A stretch of DNA of 49,875 bases, from positions 7,501 to 57,375 of the forward strand of contig QPMI01000654.1 of assembly GCA_004431415.1 (NCBI GenBank), read 5' to 3'. The DNA is from Cyanophora paradoxa. Its lineage: Eukaryota; Glaucocystophyceae; Cyanophorales; Cyanophoraceae. The position numbers and the translations under genes were made by a program. Shown here piece after piece: positions 23,970 to 35,179 of the stretch; position 1 is the first letter of the stretch; the number at the start of each line of letters is the position of its first letter. The notes under the pieces were generated by a model that was not told where the DNA came from, made no database searches, and worked only from the letters and a program-made list of their open reading frames with translations.

Positions 23970-24850
23970 CTTGCGCGCCGCGCCGCCGCCCGCCGCGCCT
24001 CCGCCCCGCCCGTCGAGCCGCGACGCCGCCCGCCGCACCTCCGCCCCGTCCCGCGAGCCGCGCAGCCGCCCGCCGCACCTCCGCCCCGCCCGTCGAGCCG
24101 CGTCGCCGCCCGCCGCTCCTCCGCCCCGCCCGTCGAGCCGCGCCGCCGCCCACAGCGCCTCCGCCCCGTCCCGCGAGCCGCGCAGCCGCCCGCCGCGCCT
24201 CCGCCCCGTCCCGCGAGCCGCGCAGCCGCCCGCTGCGCCTCCGCCCCTGCCGGCGAGCCGCGCCGCCGCCCGCCGCGCCTCCGCCCGCCGCGCCTCCGCC
24301 CCCGCCGGCGAGCCGCGCCGTCGCTCGCCGCGCCTCAGCCCCGCCCGACGAGCCCCGACGCCGCCCGCCGCGCCTCCGGCCCGCCCGGCGAGCCGCGCCT
24401 CCGCCCCGCCGGCGAGTCGCGCCGTCGCTCGCCGCGCCTCCGCCCGCCCGGCGAGCCCCGACGCCGCCCGCCGCGCCTCCGCCCCGCCCGGCGTGCCGCG
24501 CCGCCGCCCGCCGCGCCGCCGCCCCCGCCGGCGAGCCGCACCGCCGCCCGCCGCGCTTGCGTCCCGCCCAGAGAGCCACGCCGCCCGCCCGCCGCGCTTG
24601 CGCCCCGCCCAGCTGCAGAGAGCCACGCCACCGCCCGCCGCGCCTCCGCCCCGTCCCGCAAGCCGTGCCGTCGCCCGCCGCGCCTCCGCACCGATAGTTG
24701 CCCGCGCCCCGCCCTTCGGCGAGCCGCCTGCGGCCCACCGCGCTCTGCCCCGCCCGGCGAGCCACGCGGCTGCCCGCTGCGCGCCCCCGCCCCATCAAGC
24801 GAGCCGCGCAGCCGCCCCTCACGCATTCCCGCGTCCGGCGAGCCACAGGC
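23970..24850. repeat. GC-rich 40-bp minisatellite, about 22 units
   Basis: A unit of the form GAGCCGCGNNGCCGCCCGCC GCRCCTCCGCCCCGYCCGYC repeats every 40 bases, with some units shortened near 24280-24440. The array has no stop codon in several frames on both strands, so it produces long Ala/Arg/Pro and Arg/Gly open frames. The period is not a multiple of three, so each frame cycles through the three readings every 120 bases. I treat these as artefacts of composition, not genes. Confidence 0.85.
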
Positions 24851-25796
24851 AAACCGCCTCGCAGCGCCTCCTACGCGCACCGTTTGCAGTTGTGACCGCC
24901 CATCGCCCGTCGCTGCGGCATCGATTGCGCCGCGCGCGCGCGGCCATGTGATGCCGCGGAGCGCGCGATGGCGGGCCGCGCCCGAATGGGAGCTAGCCTA
25001 GTAGATATAGTGGGAGCTGCGCTGCGACGGTCGCGGCCGGTTCGGGCCGTTGCGACGGTCGCGGCCTCGAGATTGCAGGCGGGAGAATGCAGCGTTAGCG
25101 GCCCTCTCCGGATGCGCGGGGGCGGCCGCTCGTGAGGCGACGCGCGCGCGAGCTCGACTTGCGGCCGCGGCCGGCCGGCCATGCAATGGCATGCATATGC
25201 ATATGGGTACCTCAAAAAGACTTTCGACGTTGAGAAAAAGACGGACTTGCAAACTGGCCGGCTTGGACAAAAGGACAGACAATCCGACGGGTAGCAAGGG
25301 GGGTTTGAGCAGCTGACCCCCCCTTGCAATATATAATCATGATCATCATGATGCCATGATGATTTGGAGTTCCAAAGTTCTGAAGTTTGAAGGCTACGTA
25401 TACAGGGCCGCGGGCCCGGGGCCACTGTGCACGTGCAATGAACTTTGGAAGTCCGACGGTCCGACGGTCCCCTGGGCCCAGGCCCGGGGCCGGCAGGGCC
25501 CAATCATTGAATATTTACTTATAAAATTAGTTATTAACGTTAACTTTATAATTAGTAACTAGTAACTTACTAAAAGTTAGTAAGTCATTCATGCATGTCG
25601 ATCGCGACTGACTCAATGAGATTGGCACTGCATGCAGTGCCACATGTACACCGTGGCACTGTGCATGCGGCAGCGCTAGCCGCAGCTGCATGCGCAGTGC
25701 GCATGCATGCATGCGCACGCCTGATATCGATCATCATGCCATATATATATATATATATGCATGCATGATCAGGGATTCATGCATGATCATGCATGC
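24851..25796. other. Intergenic DNA, no gene seen
   Basis: The stretch contains dense self-complementary words (GGCCGGCCATGCAATGGCATGCATATGCATATG near 25170, ATCATGATCATCATGATGCCATGATGAT near 25336), a (TA)n run at 25741-25758 and AT-rich sequence at 25505-25570. No coding frame could be supported. Confidence 0.5.
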
Positions 25797-25965
25797 AAAT
25801 CTACTGTAGTACAACGTTCAGGGAGTTTTTTACATGCTTTTGTGCCCAATGTGTATAGTTCAACTGCCAGGCTGTTGCAGTCGACTGAGACTCTTGAGAC
25901 TGCAGTACTAGTGGGTGCCGCATGCGCGCGCAATGCAGGCCCGATCCTGATCATCATGCAATATT
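25797..25965 (+). repeat. 178-bp repeat, copy B (interrupted by element 1)
   Basis: Nearly identical to 23578-23755 up to ...GATCATCATGCAATATT. Element 1 follows immediately, and the displaced remainder TTAATTATAATGGC resumes at 27342/27343. Confidence 0.85.
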
Positions 25966-27342
25966 GGCCCCCCCCCATAATTTTTTCCCAGGTCGCCGGG
26001 CGAATTACTCCAGGCGGCACACCACTACGACCGCTCCCCTCAACTTCCGCCCCCACCGTCCCAGCACCGTGCCCTATCGGTGCCCGCTCGGTGATTGGTC
26101 CGTGCCGTTTCTTCCCCCTCTAGTATATCATATGTTATATCCTCGACCACTAGCGCACGCGGATGCAACGGGTTAAGCCTTTAGAATTCACCTTCGATTC
26201 TATCGGTGACCAATCGGTGCCCTGTCCGTGCCCTGTGCGTGCCCTTAGGAGGGCATCGTCCCAGCCGGAATCGAACACGGGTCTTCGACCCCCGGAACCG
26301 AGAATCTTAACCGCTAGGCTAAAATCGCAACCGAAATCGGAAGTTCTCAGGCGGGTACTTGAACCGCTTCCCACCCACGACTGGGAGCGAAGGTGGGACC
26401 CTGGAAAAATTTCAAGCTGCCCCGCGACACAGCGCGGCACCGCAGCGAGCACTGCGAGCGGCGCAGCGCATGCTCGATATCGCTAACATACCGCTGGAAA
26501 GGTCGAATTCAAGCTCGCAGTCACCCCGACATTTCGGAATCGATCCGAGTCACTCGAAAATTTGATCCACAGGCATGGGCCAGCCGATTCCTCTCCGCCA
26601 ACACGCGAGAGCAATACACGCAGATGCGCATAGACTTAACAAAGCCTGCGCCGCCCCGAAATCCGCCTTCGAGCGCCGGCGCAGCGCGAGAAGGTGAACT
26701 GCACCAAAATGCGATATCGATTCTGCACTCTGCCATCGAACTTTCCGCGCGCCCACGCCGCGGCGCGCGCGCGCATCGATACAGTATGCCTGTCGGATGT
26801 AAATTAAGCGTTTCGCATGCTCCAGGCATGCGCCGGGCCCCGGGAACCCGGGCTGCAGTCGAATTCGATCCTGGACACGCCCTTGCAATTGGACCTTTAA
26901 ATTTTCGCACACCCGTGCCTCCACGCGCGCGGGCATCAACACGCTATGTTCGTTGGATGCTTATCTGAAATTTAGCATGCTATACGCGCGCGAGAAGCCT
27001 GCGACATCCAGTCTGAACCGGACAATCGATCCTACACATGCCTTTCTAGCTCTCGATGTGCCTGCACTGCTCCAGCTCTAGCTCAGGAATATTTCTGCAT
27101 GCTAGCGCTCTTGTGATGTTAACGTTTATCTGGTGATGCGTGGTTTGAAGACGCCCGGACTCAGCAGCTGTCACTAGCACTAGGCTCACGAAAATTCCGG
27201 AACAGATCTACTTAGATCTACTTTGAGCTTGTCGTCTACTGATTCAATGATTTAAATCAATGTCCTGATCAAAGGAAGGTGGATGGGTGGGAAGGGGTGG
27301 GGGGAGGGGGGGGGGCCTTCCCCGCGTGAGCGGGTGTCTTGT
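25965..27342 (+). mobile_element. Helentron-like non-autonomous element, copy 1
   Basis: The left end is TGGCCCCCCCCCATAATTTT. The right end has a G-run (GGGGGGGGCC), then the hairpin CCCCGCGTGAGCGGG and TGTCTTGT. Comparison with the empty paralogue at 23743 (GCAATATTAATTATAATGGC) shows insertion between two T residues with no other change, or equivalently a 2-bp TT duplication. The inverted GGCCCCCCCC word at the left end and just before the 3' hairpin is an asymmetric terminal inverted repeat. A tRNA-like block lies at 26265-26331 on the minus strand. No Rep/helicase gene is present, so it would depend on an autonomous relative. The class assignment is inference. Confidence 0.6.
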
Positions 27343-27362
27343 TAATTATAATGGCCGCTTCA

Positions 27363-27364
<2 letters not shown>

Positions 27365-27415
<51 letters not shown>
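27365..27415. repeat. (TA)n microsatellite
   Basis: About 25 uninterrupted TA units lie between element copies 1 and 2; copy 2 is inserted at its end. Confidence 0.9.
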
Positions 27416-27418
<3 letters not shown>

Positions 27419-28850
27419 GCCCCCCCCATAATTTTTTCCCAGGTCGCCCTCCGAATTTATCCTGAGGGCACCCACCCGACAAACCTCCCCTCAACGCTGC
27501 CCCCAACGTGCCCGCACTGTGCCCTTTCGGTGCCCGCTCGGTGATTGGTCGGTGTCGCCCCCTTCCCCTCTCATATATCATATGCATATATCTTCTACCC
27601 GGCTCGACCACTAGCGCACGCTCGGTCCAGTTACCCGCTATCGGTGACCAATCGGTGCCCTGTGCGTGTCGCGTGCGTGCCCTCAGGAAGGAATCCTCCC
27701 CCCCAGACCCGAACCCGGGTCTTCGGGTCCGGAACAGAAAATCCTAACCGCTAGGCTAAAACCGCAACCGAAATCGGCAGTTTTCAGGCGGGTATTTGAA
27801 CCGCCTCCCACCCATGAGTCGGAAGGAAGGTGGGACCCTGGAAAATATTCCAACCGCCCCACGACGCAACCCGGCGCCGCAGCGAGCACTGTGAGCGACG
27901 CAGCGCATGGTAAATATCGCTAACATACCGCTGGAAAGGTCGAATTCAAGCTCGCAGTCATGCCGAAATTTTTGAACCGATCTGAGTCACTCGAAAATTT
28001 GATCCACATGCATGGGCCAGCCGATTCCTGTCCGACAATTCACGAGAGCAATGCGCATAAATGCGCATAGACTTAACAAAGCCTGTGCCGCCCCGAAATC
28101 CGCCTTCGACCACCGGCGCAGCGCGAAAAGACGAACTGCAGAAAAATGCGATTCTGCACTCTCCCATCGATATCGAACTTTCCGCGCGCCCACGCCACGG
28201 CGCGCGCGCACATCAATACAGTATGCATATTGAATGTATATTAAGCAATTTACATGCTTCTGGCATGCGCCAGGCCCCGAGAACCCGGGCTGCAATCAAG
28301 TTCGTTCAGGGACACCCCCATCAACCTCTCCGTGTGTCCACGCCTCCACACGCGCGGGCATCGCCGGGCTATGTTCGTGTGATGTTTATCTGAAGTTGAG
28401 CATGCTATGCGCACGCGAAAAGTCTGCGTGCTCGTGCCTCCACGTGCACGGGTATCAACATGCTATGTTCCTTCGCATGCTTTACGCGCGCGAGAAGCCT
28501 TGAAATCCAGTCTGAACCGGAAAATCGATCCTACACATGCCTCTCTCATTTTCGATGAGCCTGCACTGTTCCAGGTCTCAAGAATATTTATGCATGCTCT
28601 TCTGATGTTCGAAGACGCCCAGCCGCGCCTCAGCAGCTCTCACTAGCACTAGCTATAGGCTCACGAAATTTGCGAAACAGATCTAGATCTAGATCTACTT
28701 AGATCTACCTTGATCTTTTTTTCGAGCTCGTGTACTGATTTAAATCAATGTTCTTCTCCTTACATCTGGATAACGCGAAGGAATCTGGATGGGTGGGAAG
28801 GGGTGGGGGGAAGGGGGGGGGGGCCTTCCCCGCGTGAGCGGGTGTCTTGT
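27416..28850 (+). mobile_element. Helentron-like element, copy 2
   Basis: Same ends as copy 1 (TGGGCCCCCCCCATAATTTT and CCCCGCGTGAGCGGGTGTCTTG). It shares internal blocks in the same order: the CGGTGATTGGTCGGTG/GGTGACCAATCGGTGCC box pair, a tRNA-like block at 27704-27770 (-), GCACCGCAGCGAGCACTG, GATCCACATGCATGGGCC and a TGATTTAAATCAATG palindrome near the right end. No coding capacity. Confidence 0.65.
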
Positions 28851-28854
28851 ATAT

Positions 28855-30275
28855 TGAGCCCCCCCCATAAATTTTTCCCAGGTCGCCCTCCGAATTTATC
28901 CTGAGGGCACCTACCCGACAAACCTCCCCTCAACGCTGCCCCAACCGTCCCAGCACCGTGCCCTATCGGTGCCCGCTCGGTGATTGGTCGGTGTCGCCCC
29001 CTTCCCCTCTCATATATCATATGCATATATCTTCTACCCGGCTCGACCACTAGCGCACGCTCGGTCCAGTTACCCGCTATCGGTGACCAATCGGTGCCCT
29101 GTCCGTGTCGCGTTCGTGCCCTCAGGAAGGAATCCTCCCCCCCAGATCCGAACCCGGGTCTTCGGTTCCGGAACCGAGAATCCTAACCGCTAGGCTAAAA
29201 CCGCAACCGAAAATGAGAGTTTTCAGGCGGGTATTTGAACCGCCTCCCACCCACGAGTCGGAAGGATGGTGGGACCCTGGAAAATATTCCAGCCGCCCCG
29301 CGACGCAATGCGGCGCCGCAGCGAGCACTGCGAGCGACGCAGCGCATGGTAAATAGCGCTAACATACCGCTGGAAAGGTCGTCTTCAACCTCGCAGTCAC
29401 GCCAAAATTTTTGAAACGATCCCAGTCAATCGAAAATTTGATCCACATGCATGGGCCAGCCGATTCCTGTCCGACAATTCACGAGAGCAATGCGCATAGA
29501 TGCGCATAGACTTAACAAAGCCTGCGTCGCCCCGAAATTCGCCTTCGAGCGCCAGCGAAGCACGAGAAGGCAAACTGCAGCAAAAATGCGATTCTGCACT
29601 CTCCCATCGAACTTTCCGCGCGCCCACGCCGCGGCGCATGCGCGGAACAATAGTATAAGCATTTGAGATATAGAGACAGCATTCCGTTTGCTCTCTAGAT
29701 GCGCCGGGCCGCGAGAACCCAGCCGTCCCCGAAAATTCGATCCCGCATGGACCTGAACATCTGTCCTCACGCCCTCGCATCCTGACGCATGCGCGTCGCT
29801 AAAATATTTATTTGACAGCTTTACAAAGTTTTGCGCAACCTCTGCGGCCGGGACAGAGCACGAAAACTCAGCAGACGCCAAAAATTCGATCCTGCAGAGA
29901 CCTGCAGCTGCACATGTACATCGATATCTTTCCGCCCGCCCTCGCCTCCGCAGCCCTAGGCCAGCACTGCGGGAGATCAATACTTTATGCATTCGAGATT
30001 CTGTTTAAGCGATTCGCAGGCTCCGAGCTCGAGGCTCTGTACATGCGCCTGACCACGAGAACCCCACCCCGGCCCGGCCCTCTCAGTGCACGTGCACATC
30101 CGATCGCGATGATCTCTCCTCGAAACTCTCGCCTAGGCCTTAACAAGCTCGTGTACTGATTTAAATCAATTTGCAATGTGTTTTCCCGTCCATTTAAACT
30201 AATCGAACGAATGTTGACGGGTGGGAAGGGGTGGGGGGAGGGGGGGGGGGCCTTCCCCGCGTGAGCGGGTGTCTT
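28855..30275 (+). mobile_element. Helentron-like element, copy 3
   Basis: It begins only five bases after copy 2 and is directly followed by copy 4, giving a head-to-tail array. The ends and internal blocks match copy 2 closely; the tRNA-like block is at 29144-29207 (-). The right half also carries ancestral-looking segments shared with copy 5 (29795-30110). Confidence 0.65.
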
Positions 30276-30276
30276 T

Positions 30277-31843
30277 TGGCCCCCCCCCATAATTTTTTCC
30301 CAGGTGCGCGCCCGAAACTCCGACCGGATTCGAACCCGGGTTTTTTTGATACTGCTAGTCGGCGACCCCCGACACCCATTGGACGCCCTTTACCCGAATT
30401 CCCCCCTCACAGGTCTCCCGATTCGTCGAGGCTTGTCATTTCCGAAATCCTCTCCACATTCCCTCCGCGTCAGATTCTGATTGGTCGGTGCCCTATCCTT
30501 CTCCTCAATCAAATCATATGCATATATCCTCGACCACTGTCGCACGGGTTAAGCCCTCGAAATCCACCTTCGATTCTATCGGTGACCAATCGGCGCCCTG
30601 TCCGCGTCGCGCGCGTGCCCTCAGGAGGGAATCGTCCTCCCCCAAATCGAGCCCGGGTCTTCTGATCAGGAACCGAGAATCCTAACCGCTAGGCTAAAAC
30701 CGCAACCGAAATCGGGAAGTTTTCAGGCGGGTATTTGAACCGCTTCCCACCCACGACTCGGAAGGAAGGTGGGACCCTGGAAAAATTTCAAGCCGCCCCG
30801 CGACACAGTGCGGCGCCGCAGCGAGCACTGTAAGCGGCGCAGCGCATGCTCATGATCGCTATTCTAGCGCTGGAAGGGTCGAATTCAAGGTCGCAGTCAC
30901 CCCGAAATTTCGGAATCACTATCAGTCACCCGAAAACTTGATTCAAATGCATGGACCAGCCGATTCCTGTCTGCCAACGCGCGAGAGCAATGCGTATAGA
31001 TGCGCATAGACTAAATAGAGCGTGTGCCGTCCCGAAATTCGCCTTCGAGCGCCGCCACAGCACGAGAAGGCGAACTGCAGAAAAATGCGATTGTGCACTC
31101 TCCCATCGATCTTTCCGCGCGCCCACGCCGCAGCGCGTGCGCGGAACAATAGGATAAGCATTTGAGATATAGAGCAAGCATTCCTCATGCTTTGCAGATG
31201 CGCCGGGCCGCGAGAGCCCAGAAGACCCCGAAAATTCGATGCTGAACGCACCTGCACATCTTTCCGTGCGCCCTCGCATCCTCACGTATGCGTATCGCTA
31301 CAGTATTCATTTCAAAGCTTTTCAAAGCTTTGCGCAAGCTCGTCTGCGCGAAAGAGCACAGGAATCCAGCCGCGCCGACGCCAAACTTTCGATCCTGGAC
31401 AGACCTGCATATCTTTCCGCGCGCCCTCGCCTCCACAGCCCTGCAGATCGATACTATATGCATTTGAGATTCTGTTTAAGCGAATCGCAGGCTCTGCGCA
31501 TGCGCATGACAACGAGAACCCCGCTCCGGCCCTCTCAGTGCACATGTACATGTCCTTTATTAATCTAGCGCATATGCATGCAAGGCCGTTATTAATCTAG
31601 ACTCTGAGATCTCCTACCCCAATATTGATACCGCCCGCACTGCAGCTGGCAATGCAATCTAGCTCTCAAGAAAAATCAATGTCCTGAAGGCGGCGCCCGG
31701 GGGAGTCGGGGGATCATGAAGGCGGCTCTTGCGCGCGATCATGTAGGCGGGGCCCGGGGGAGTCGGGGGACGAGGCGGACGGGAGGGAGGGGCGGGGGGG
31801 GGGGGGGGGGGGGGGGGGGCCTTCCCGCGTGAGCGGGGTGCTT

Positions 31844-31845
<2 letters not shown>
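30277..31845 (+). mobile_element. Helentron-like element, copy 4 (divergent)
   Basis: The left end is TGGCCCCCCCCCATAATTTT, abutting the GTCTT end of copy 3. Its first 150 bases differ and contain a second tRNA-like T-arm (TTCGAACCCGGG near 30335). The usual tRNA-like block follows at 30645-30706 (-). The right end has a long G run (31795-31819) and a slightly altered hairpin CCCGCGTGAGCGGG. It is followed by (TA)n. Confidence 0.6.

Positions 31846-31904
<59 letters not shown>
31846..31904. repeat. (TA)n microsatellite
   Basis: About 29 TA units separate element copy 4 from the LTR-like element. The same AT-rich motif resumes at 33620, so this run was probably the target of the LTR-like insertion. 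Confidence 0.85.
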
Positions 31905-31908
<4 letters not shown>

Positions 31909-32105
31909 ATTGGCGTTGTTGGCCCGCTCTGCTGTGCTGTGGCTGCCCAGCTGTGCTCCCAGCCCGTGCGCTACACGCGAGATTGCCCCGAGGGGTGGTG
32001 GGGCTGTATTGGGAGCCGTGGTGCGGTCCCGGAGGGTACAGCAAGACTACTGACTGGGGTACATGGTAAGAGTGGCTCGACTCAGTGGAAACCAGGCTGG
32101 CAACA
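31905..32105 (+). repeat. Left terminal direct repeat
   Basis: Matches 33418-33619 along its full length, apart from a C/T change near the start and one extra G. Confidence 0.9.
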
Positions 32106-33417
32106 TCTCCCTCACTGGTAAGACCACGTCCACGTGGTCCACATCGGAACGGCAACGACTACGCCCGCGTGGTCGGGGCCGGGACGGAAAACGCTTAGGC
32201 CTGGCAGTGAACCAAGGGCCAGAAGGGGTACAACTCAAAGGCCGTCCGAAAGATCGAGGGTACGCCAAGGGAACGAGGGGTACAGGGATCTCCCTCACTG
32301 GTAAGGTGAAAGCTACCGAGGGGGGATCTCCCTCACTGGTAAGGATGAAGCCACTACGGAACTGCGAGCGGCCGCATCTGAGCAAGACAGCAAGAGGGAT
32401 CGGTCAGAGCCATCCTTCCGCAGGGGCCATCACTCAGGCGGGAGGCTAGCAGCTCGGGACCGGCGAGGCAACTCTCTTCGGGGCTCCAACGGGCCATGGC
32501 AGGCTATGCGACTCATCGGATACATCATCCGGGATTGGAAGGGGCAGCGCCGCATCGGATACATCATCCGTGGGCCATCGGGCAGCGATAAGGGTCACGA
32601 CTGAACGGCGCGGGGGCCGGACTCCCAGTCGGTTGCGACAGACTCTCAGTCGGAAGCAAGATAGACTCTCAAAGCTCATAGACTCTCAAGGCGACTGGCA
32701 TGGGTAGCCGAGTCGCGGGACACGCATAGATGGTTCCCTTCTAAGAGCGACTCTCGGGGGGCGAGCTGCTAATGCGACGGAAAGAACGAGAGAGAGCGTA
32801 TCTTCAGCGTGAAGATGTAGCTTGGTCGCCGCCTCCAGTCCGTATGCGCAGGTCCGGGCGATCGCGGCCATGTGCGCGCCGGTCTGGTTGGGCGGACTCC
32901 CGGGACGCGCAGCACTCGCAGACAGCGCTCGCCTTTGGCGCCCTTGCTCACGCGCGCGGAGCGCGGCGTGCTGGGTCGCTGAGGTACGCAAGCCGAGGCT
33001 CATGCCGGAATCACCCGGCCTCCGATGCGCAATGGCGCTGATCGACGTGGAAAGAACACCAGCTCTCGATCAGGCCGCACGGATTACGCTGGAATCACCC
33101 AGCTGCCAAGGCTGCTGCAGGCGGCACGGGAATCACCCGACGGTCCGACGCGGTCCAGAGCGCGAGGGCGAGGGCCGGTCGCGGGGCATCACCCGGTGCT
33201 GCTGCTGACGAGCACATCGCTGCGGTCGCGGTTGGGATCGCCGTCTTCTTCTCCTCCCTCCGCTTTTGAAGATTCGGCCTCCGTGCCGATCGTCCCCCTC
33301 CTTCTCGTAGTCCAGCGATCGCGCGCACTCTCCACCATGTAGAATCCACGGACTCTCCACCGGCGCATCGACGTCCGCAGCGTCCGTCGACGGGGCCAGC
33401 GGCTGTCGCGGCGAGGG

Positions 33418-33619
33418 TATTATTGGTGTTGTTGGGCCCGCTCTGCTGTGCTGTGGCTGCCCAGCTGTGCTCCCAGCCCGTGCGCTACACGCGAGATTGC
33501 CCCGAGGGGTGGTGGGGCTGTATTGGGAGCCGTGGTGCGGTCCCGGAGGGTACAGCAAGACTACTGACTGGGGTACATGGTAAGAGTGGCTCGACTCAGT
33601 GGAAACCAGGCTGGCAACA
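33418..33619 (+). repeat. Right terminal direct repeat
   Basis: Second copy of the 201-bp repeat. It ends four bases before the inverted element copy 5. Confidence 0.9.
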
Positions 33620-33623
33620 ATAT

Positions 33624-35179
33624 ACAAGACACCCGCTCACGCGGGGAAGGCCCCCCCCCTCCCCCCACCCCTTCCCACCCGTCCACATTCGTTCGATTAG
33701 TTTAGATCGAAGGGAAAGGACATTGCATTTGATTTAAATCAGTACACGAGCTCGAGGTAGATCTGTAAGTAGATCTGTTTCGCAATTTTCGTGGTGCTAG
33801 TTAGGGCTGCGGAGGCGAGAGGAGAAGGCCTAGGACATTGATTTTTCTTATATTGGGCGGTATTGTAATTGGGGTAGGAGATCTAGATTAATCAAGGCCT
33901 AGGCGAGAGTTTTGAGGAGAGATCATCGGATGTGCACATGCACTGAGAGGGCCGGGCCGGGGCGGGGTTCTCGTGGTCAGGCGCATGTACAGAGCCTCGG
34001 AGCCTGCGAATCGCTTAAATAGAATCTCGAATGCATAAAGTATTGATCTGCCGCAGTGCTGGCCTAGGGCTGCGGAGGCGAGGGCGGGCGGAAAGATATT
34101 GATGTGCAGCTGCATATGCATGCAGGTCTCTGCAGGATCGAATTGTTGGCGTCGGCTGAGTTTTCGTGCTCTGTCCCGGCCGCAGAGCTTGCGCAAAACT
34201 TTGTAAAGCTGTCAAATAAATATTTTAGCGACGCGCATGCGTCAGGATGCGAGGGCGTGAGGACAGATGTTCAGGTCCGTGCAGGATCGAATTTTCGGGG
34301 ACGGCTGGGTTCTCGCGGCCCGGCGCATCTAGAGAGCGAAGGGAATGCTTTCTCTATATCTCAAATGCATATACTATTGTTCCGCGCATGCGCCGCGGCG
34401 TGGGCGCGCGGAAAGTTCGATGGGAGAGTGCAGAATCGCATTTTTTGCTGCGCATGCAGTTTGCCTTCTCGTGCTTCGCTGGCGCTCGAAGGCGAATTTC
34501 GGGGCAACGCAGGCTTTTATAAGTCTATGCGCATCTATGCGCATTGCTCTCGTGCATTGTCGGACAGGGATCGGCTGGCCCATGCATGTGGATCAAATTT
34601 TCGAGTGACTCGGATCGATTCCGAAATTTCGGGGTGACTGCGAGCTTGAGTTCGACCTTTCCAGCGGTATGTTAGCGATATTTACCATGCGCTGCGTCGC
34701 TCGCAGTGCTCGCTGCGGCGCCGCATTGCGTCGCGGGGCGGCTGGAAAATTTTCCAGGGTCCCACCATCGTTGCCAGTCGTGGGTGGGAGGCGGTTCAAA
34801 TACCCGCCTGAGAACTACCGATTTCGGTTGCGGTTTTAGCCTAGCGGTTAGGATTCTCGGTTCCTGACCCAAAAACCCGGGTTCGGGTCTGGGGGGGAGG
34901 ATTCCTTCCTGAGGGCACGCACGCGACACGGACAGGGCACCGATTGGTCACCGATAGCGGGTAACTGGACCGAGCGTGCGCTAGTGGTCGAGCCGGGTAG
35001 AAGGTATAACATATGATATACTAGAGGGGGAAGAAACGGCACGGACCAATCACCGAGCGGGCACCGATAGGGCACGGTGCTGGGACGGTGGGGGCGGAAG
35101 TTGAGGGGAGCAGTCGTAGTGGAATGCCGCCTGGAGTAATTCGTGCGGCGACCTGGGAAAAAATTATGGGGGGGGCCCA
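33624..35179 (-). mobile_element. Helentron-like element, copy 5 (inverted)
   Basis: It reads on the minus strand from TGGGCCCCCCCCATAATTTT (near 35179) to CCCCGCGTGAGCGGGTGTCTTG (near 33625). The tRNA-like block is at 34829-34890 on the plus strand, and the CCAAT-containing box pair is at about 34940 and 35045. It shares the 33990-34250 segment with copy 3. It forms the left border of the gene island that follows. Confidence 0.65.

Larger units (their letters stand above)
31905..33619 (+). mobile_element. LTR-like non-coding element with 201-bp terminal direct repeats
   Basis: Terminal repeats 31905-32105 and 33418-33619 run from TATTATTGG to GGCTGGCAACA and differ at only a few positions. 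ATAT flanks both sides (31901-31904, 33620-33623), a possible 4-bp target duplication within (TA)n. The interior carries short reiterated words: ATCTCCCTCACTGGTAAG three times (about 32103, 32286, 32323), CATCGGATACATCATCCG twice (about 32515, 32553) and GAATCACCCG-type words near 33008, 33090 and 33130. No gag/pol frame or clear primer-binding site was seen. A TRIM-like retroelement is one reading; a segmental duplication is another. The terminal repeats do not start with TG. Confidence 0.5.

Noticed and set aside
23932-24951. Long overlapping Ala/Arg/Pro and Arg/Gly open frames on both strands
   Set aside because: They are the product of a stop-free GC-only 40-bp repeat read in different frames; no start context, intron or family match.
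26265-26331. A tRNA-Glu gene
   Set aside because: The D-arm and B box are present, but the acceptor stem cannot pair and the anticodon stem-loop is wrong in size, in all five copies.
25965-31600. Short open frames inside the repeat copies (for example 26393-26968, 28061-28393, 31187-31600)
   Set aside because: Frames differ between copies of the same element, are not conserved in the aligned positions and match no family.
31905-33619. Hammerhead ribozyme (retrozyme) in the direct repeats
   Set aside because: I found a GAAA word but no CTGATGA core at a workable distance.
27318-33655. TTCCCCGCGTGAGCGGGTGT looks like a type I-E CRISPR repeat and occurs several times
   Set aside because: It occurs once per 1.4 kb element, at its 3' end, with no regular spacers, in eukaryotic DNA with no cas genes. 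It is the terminal hairpin of the mobile element.
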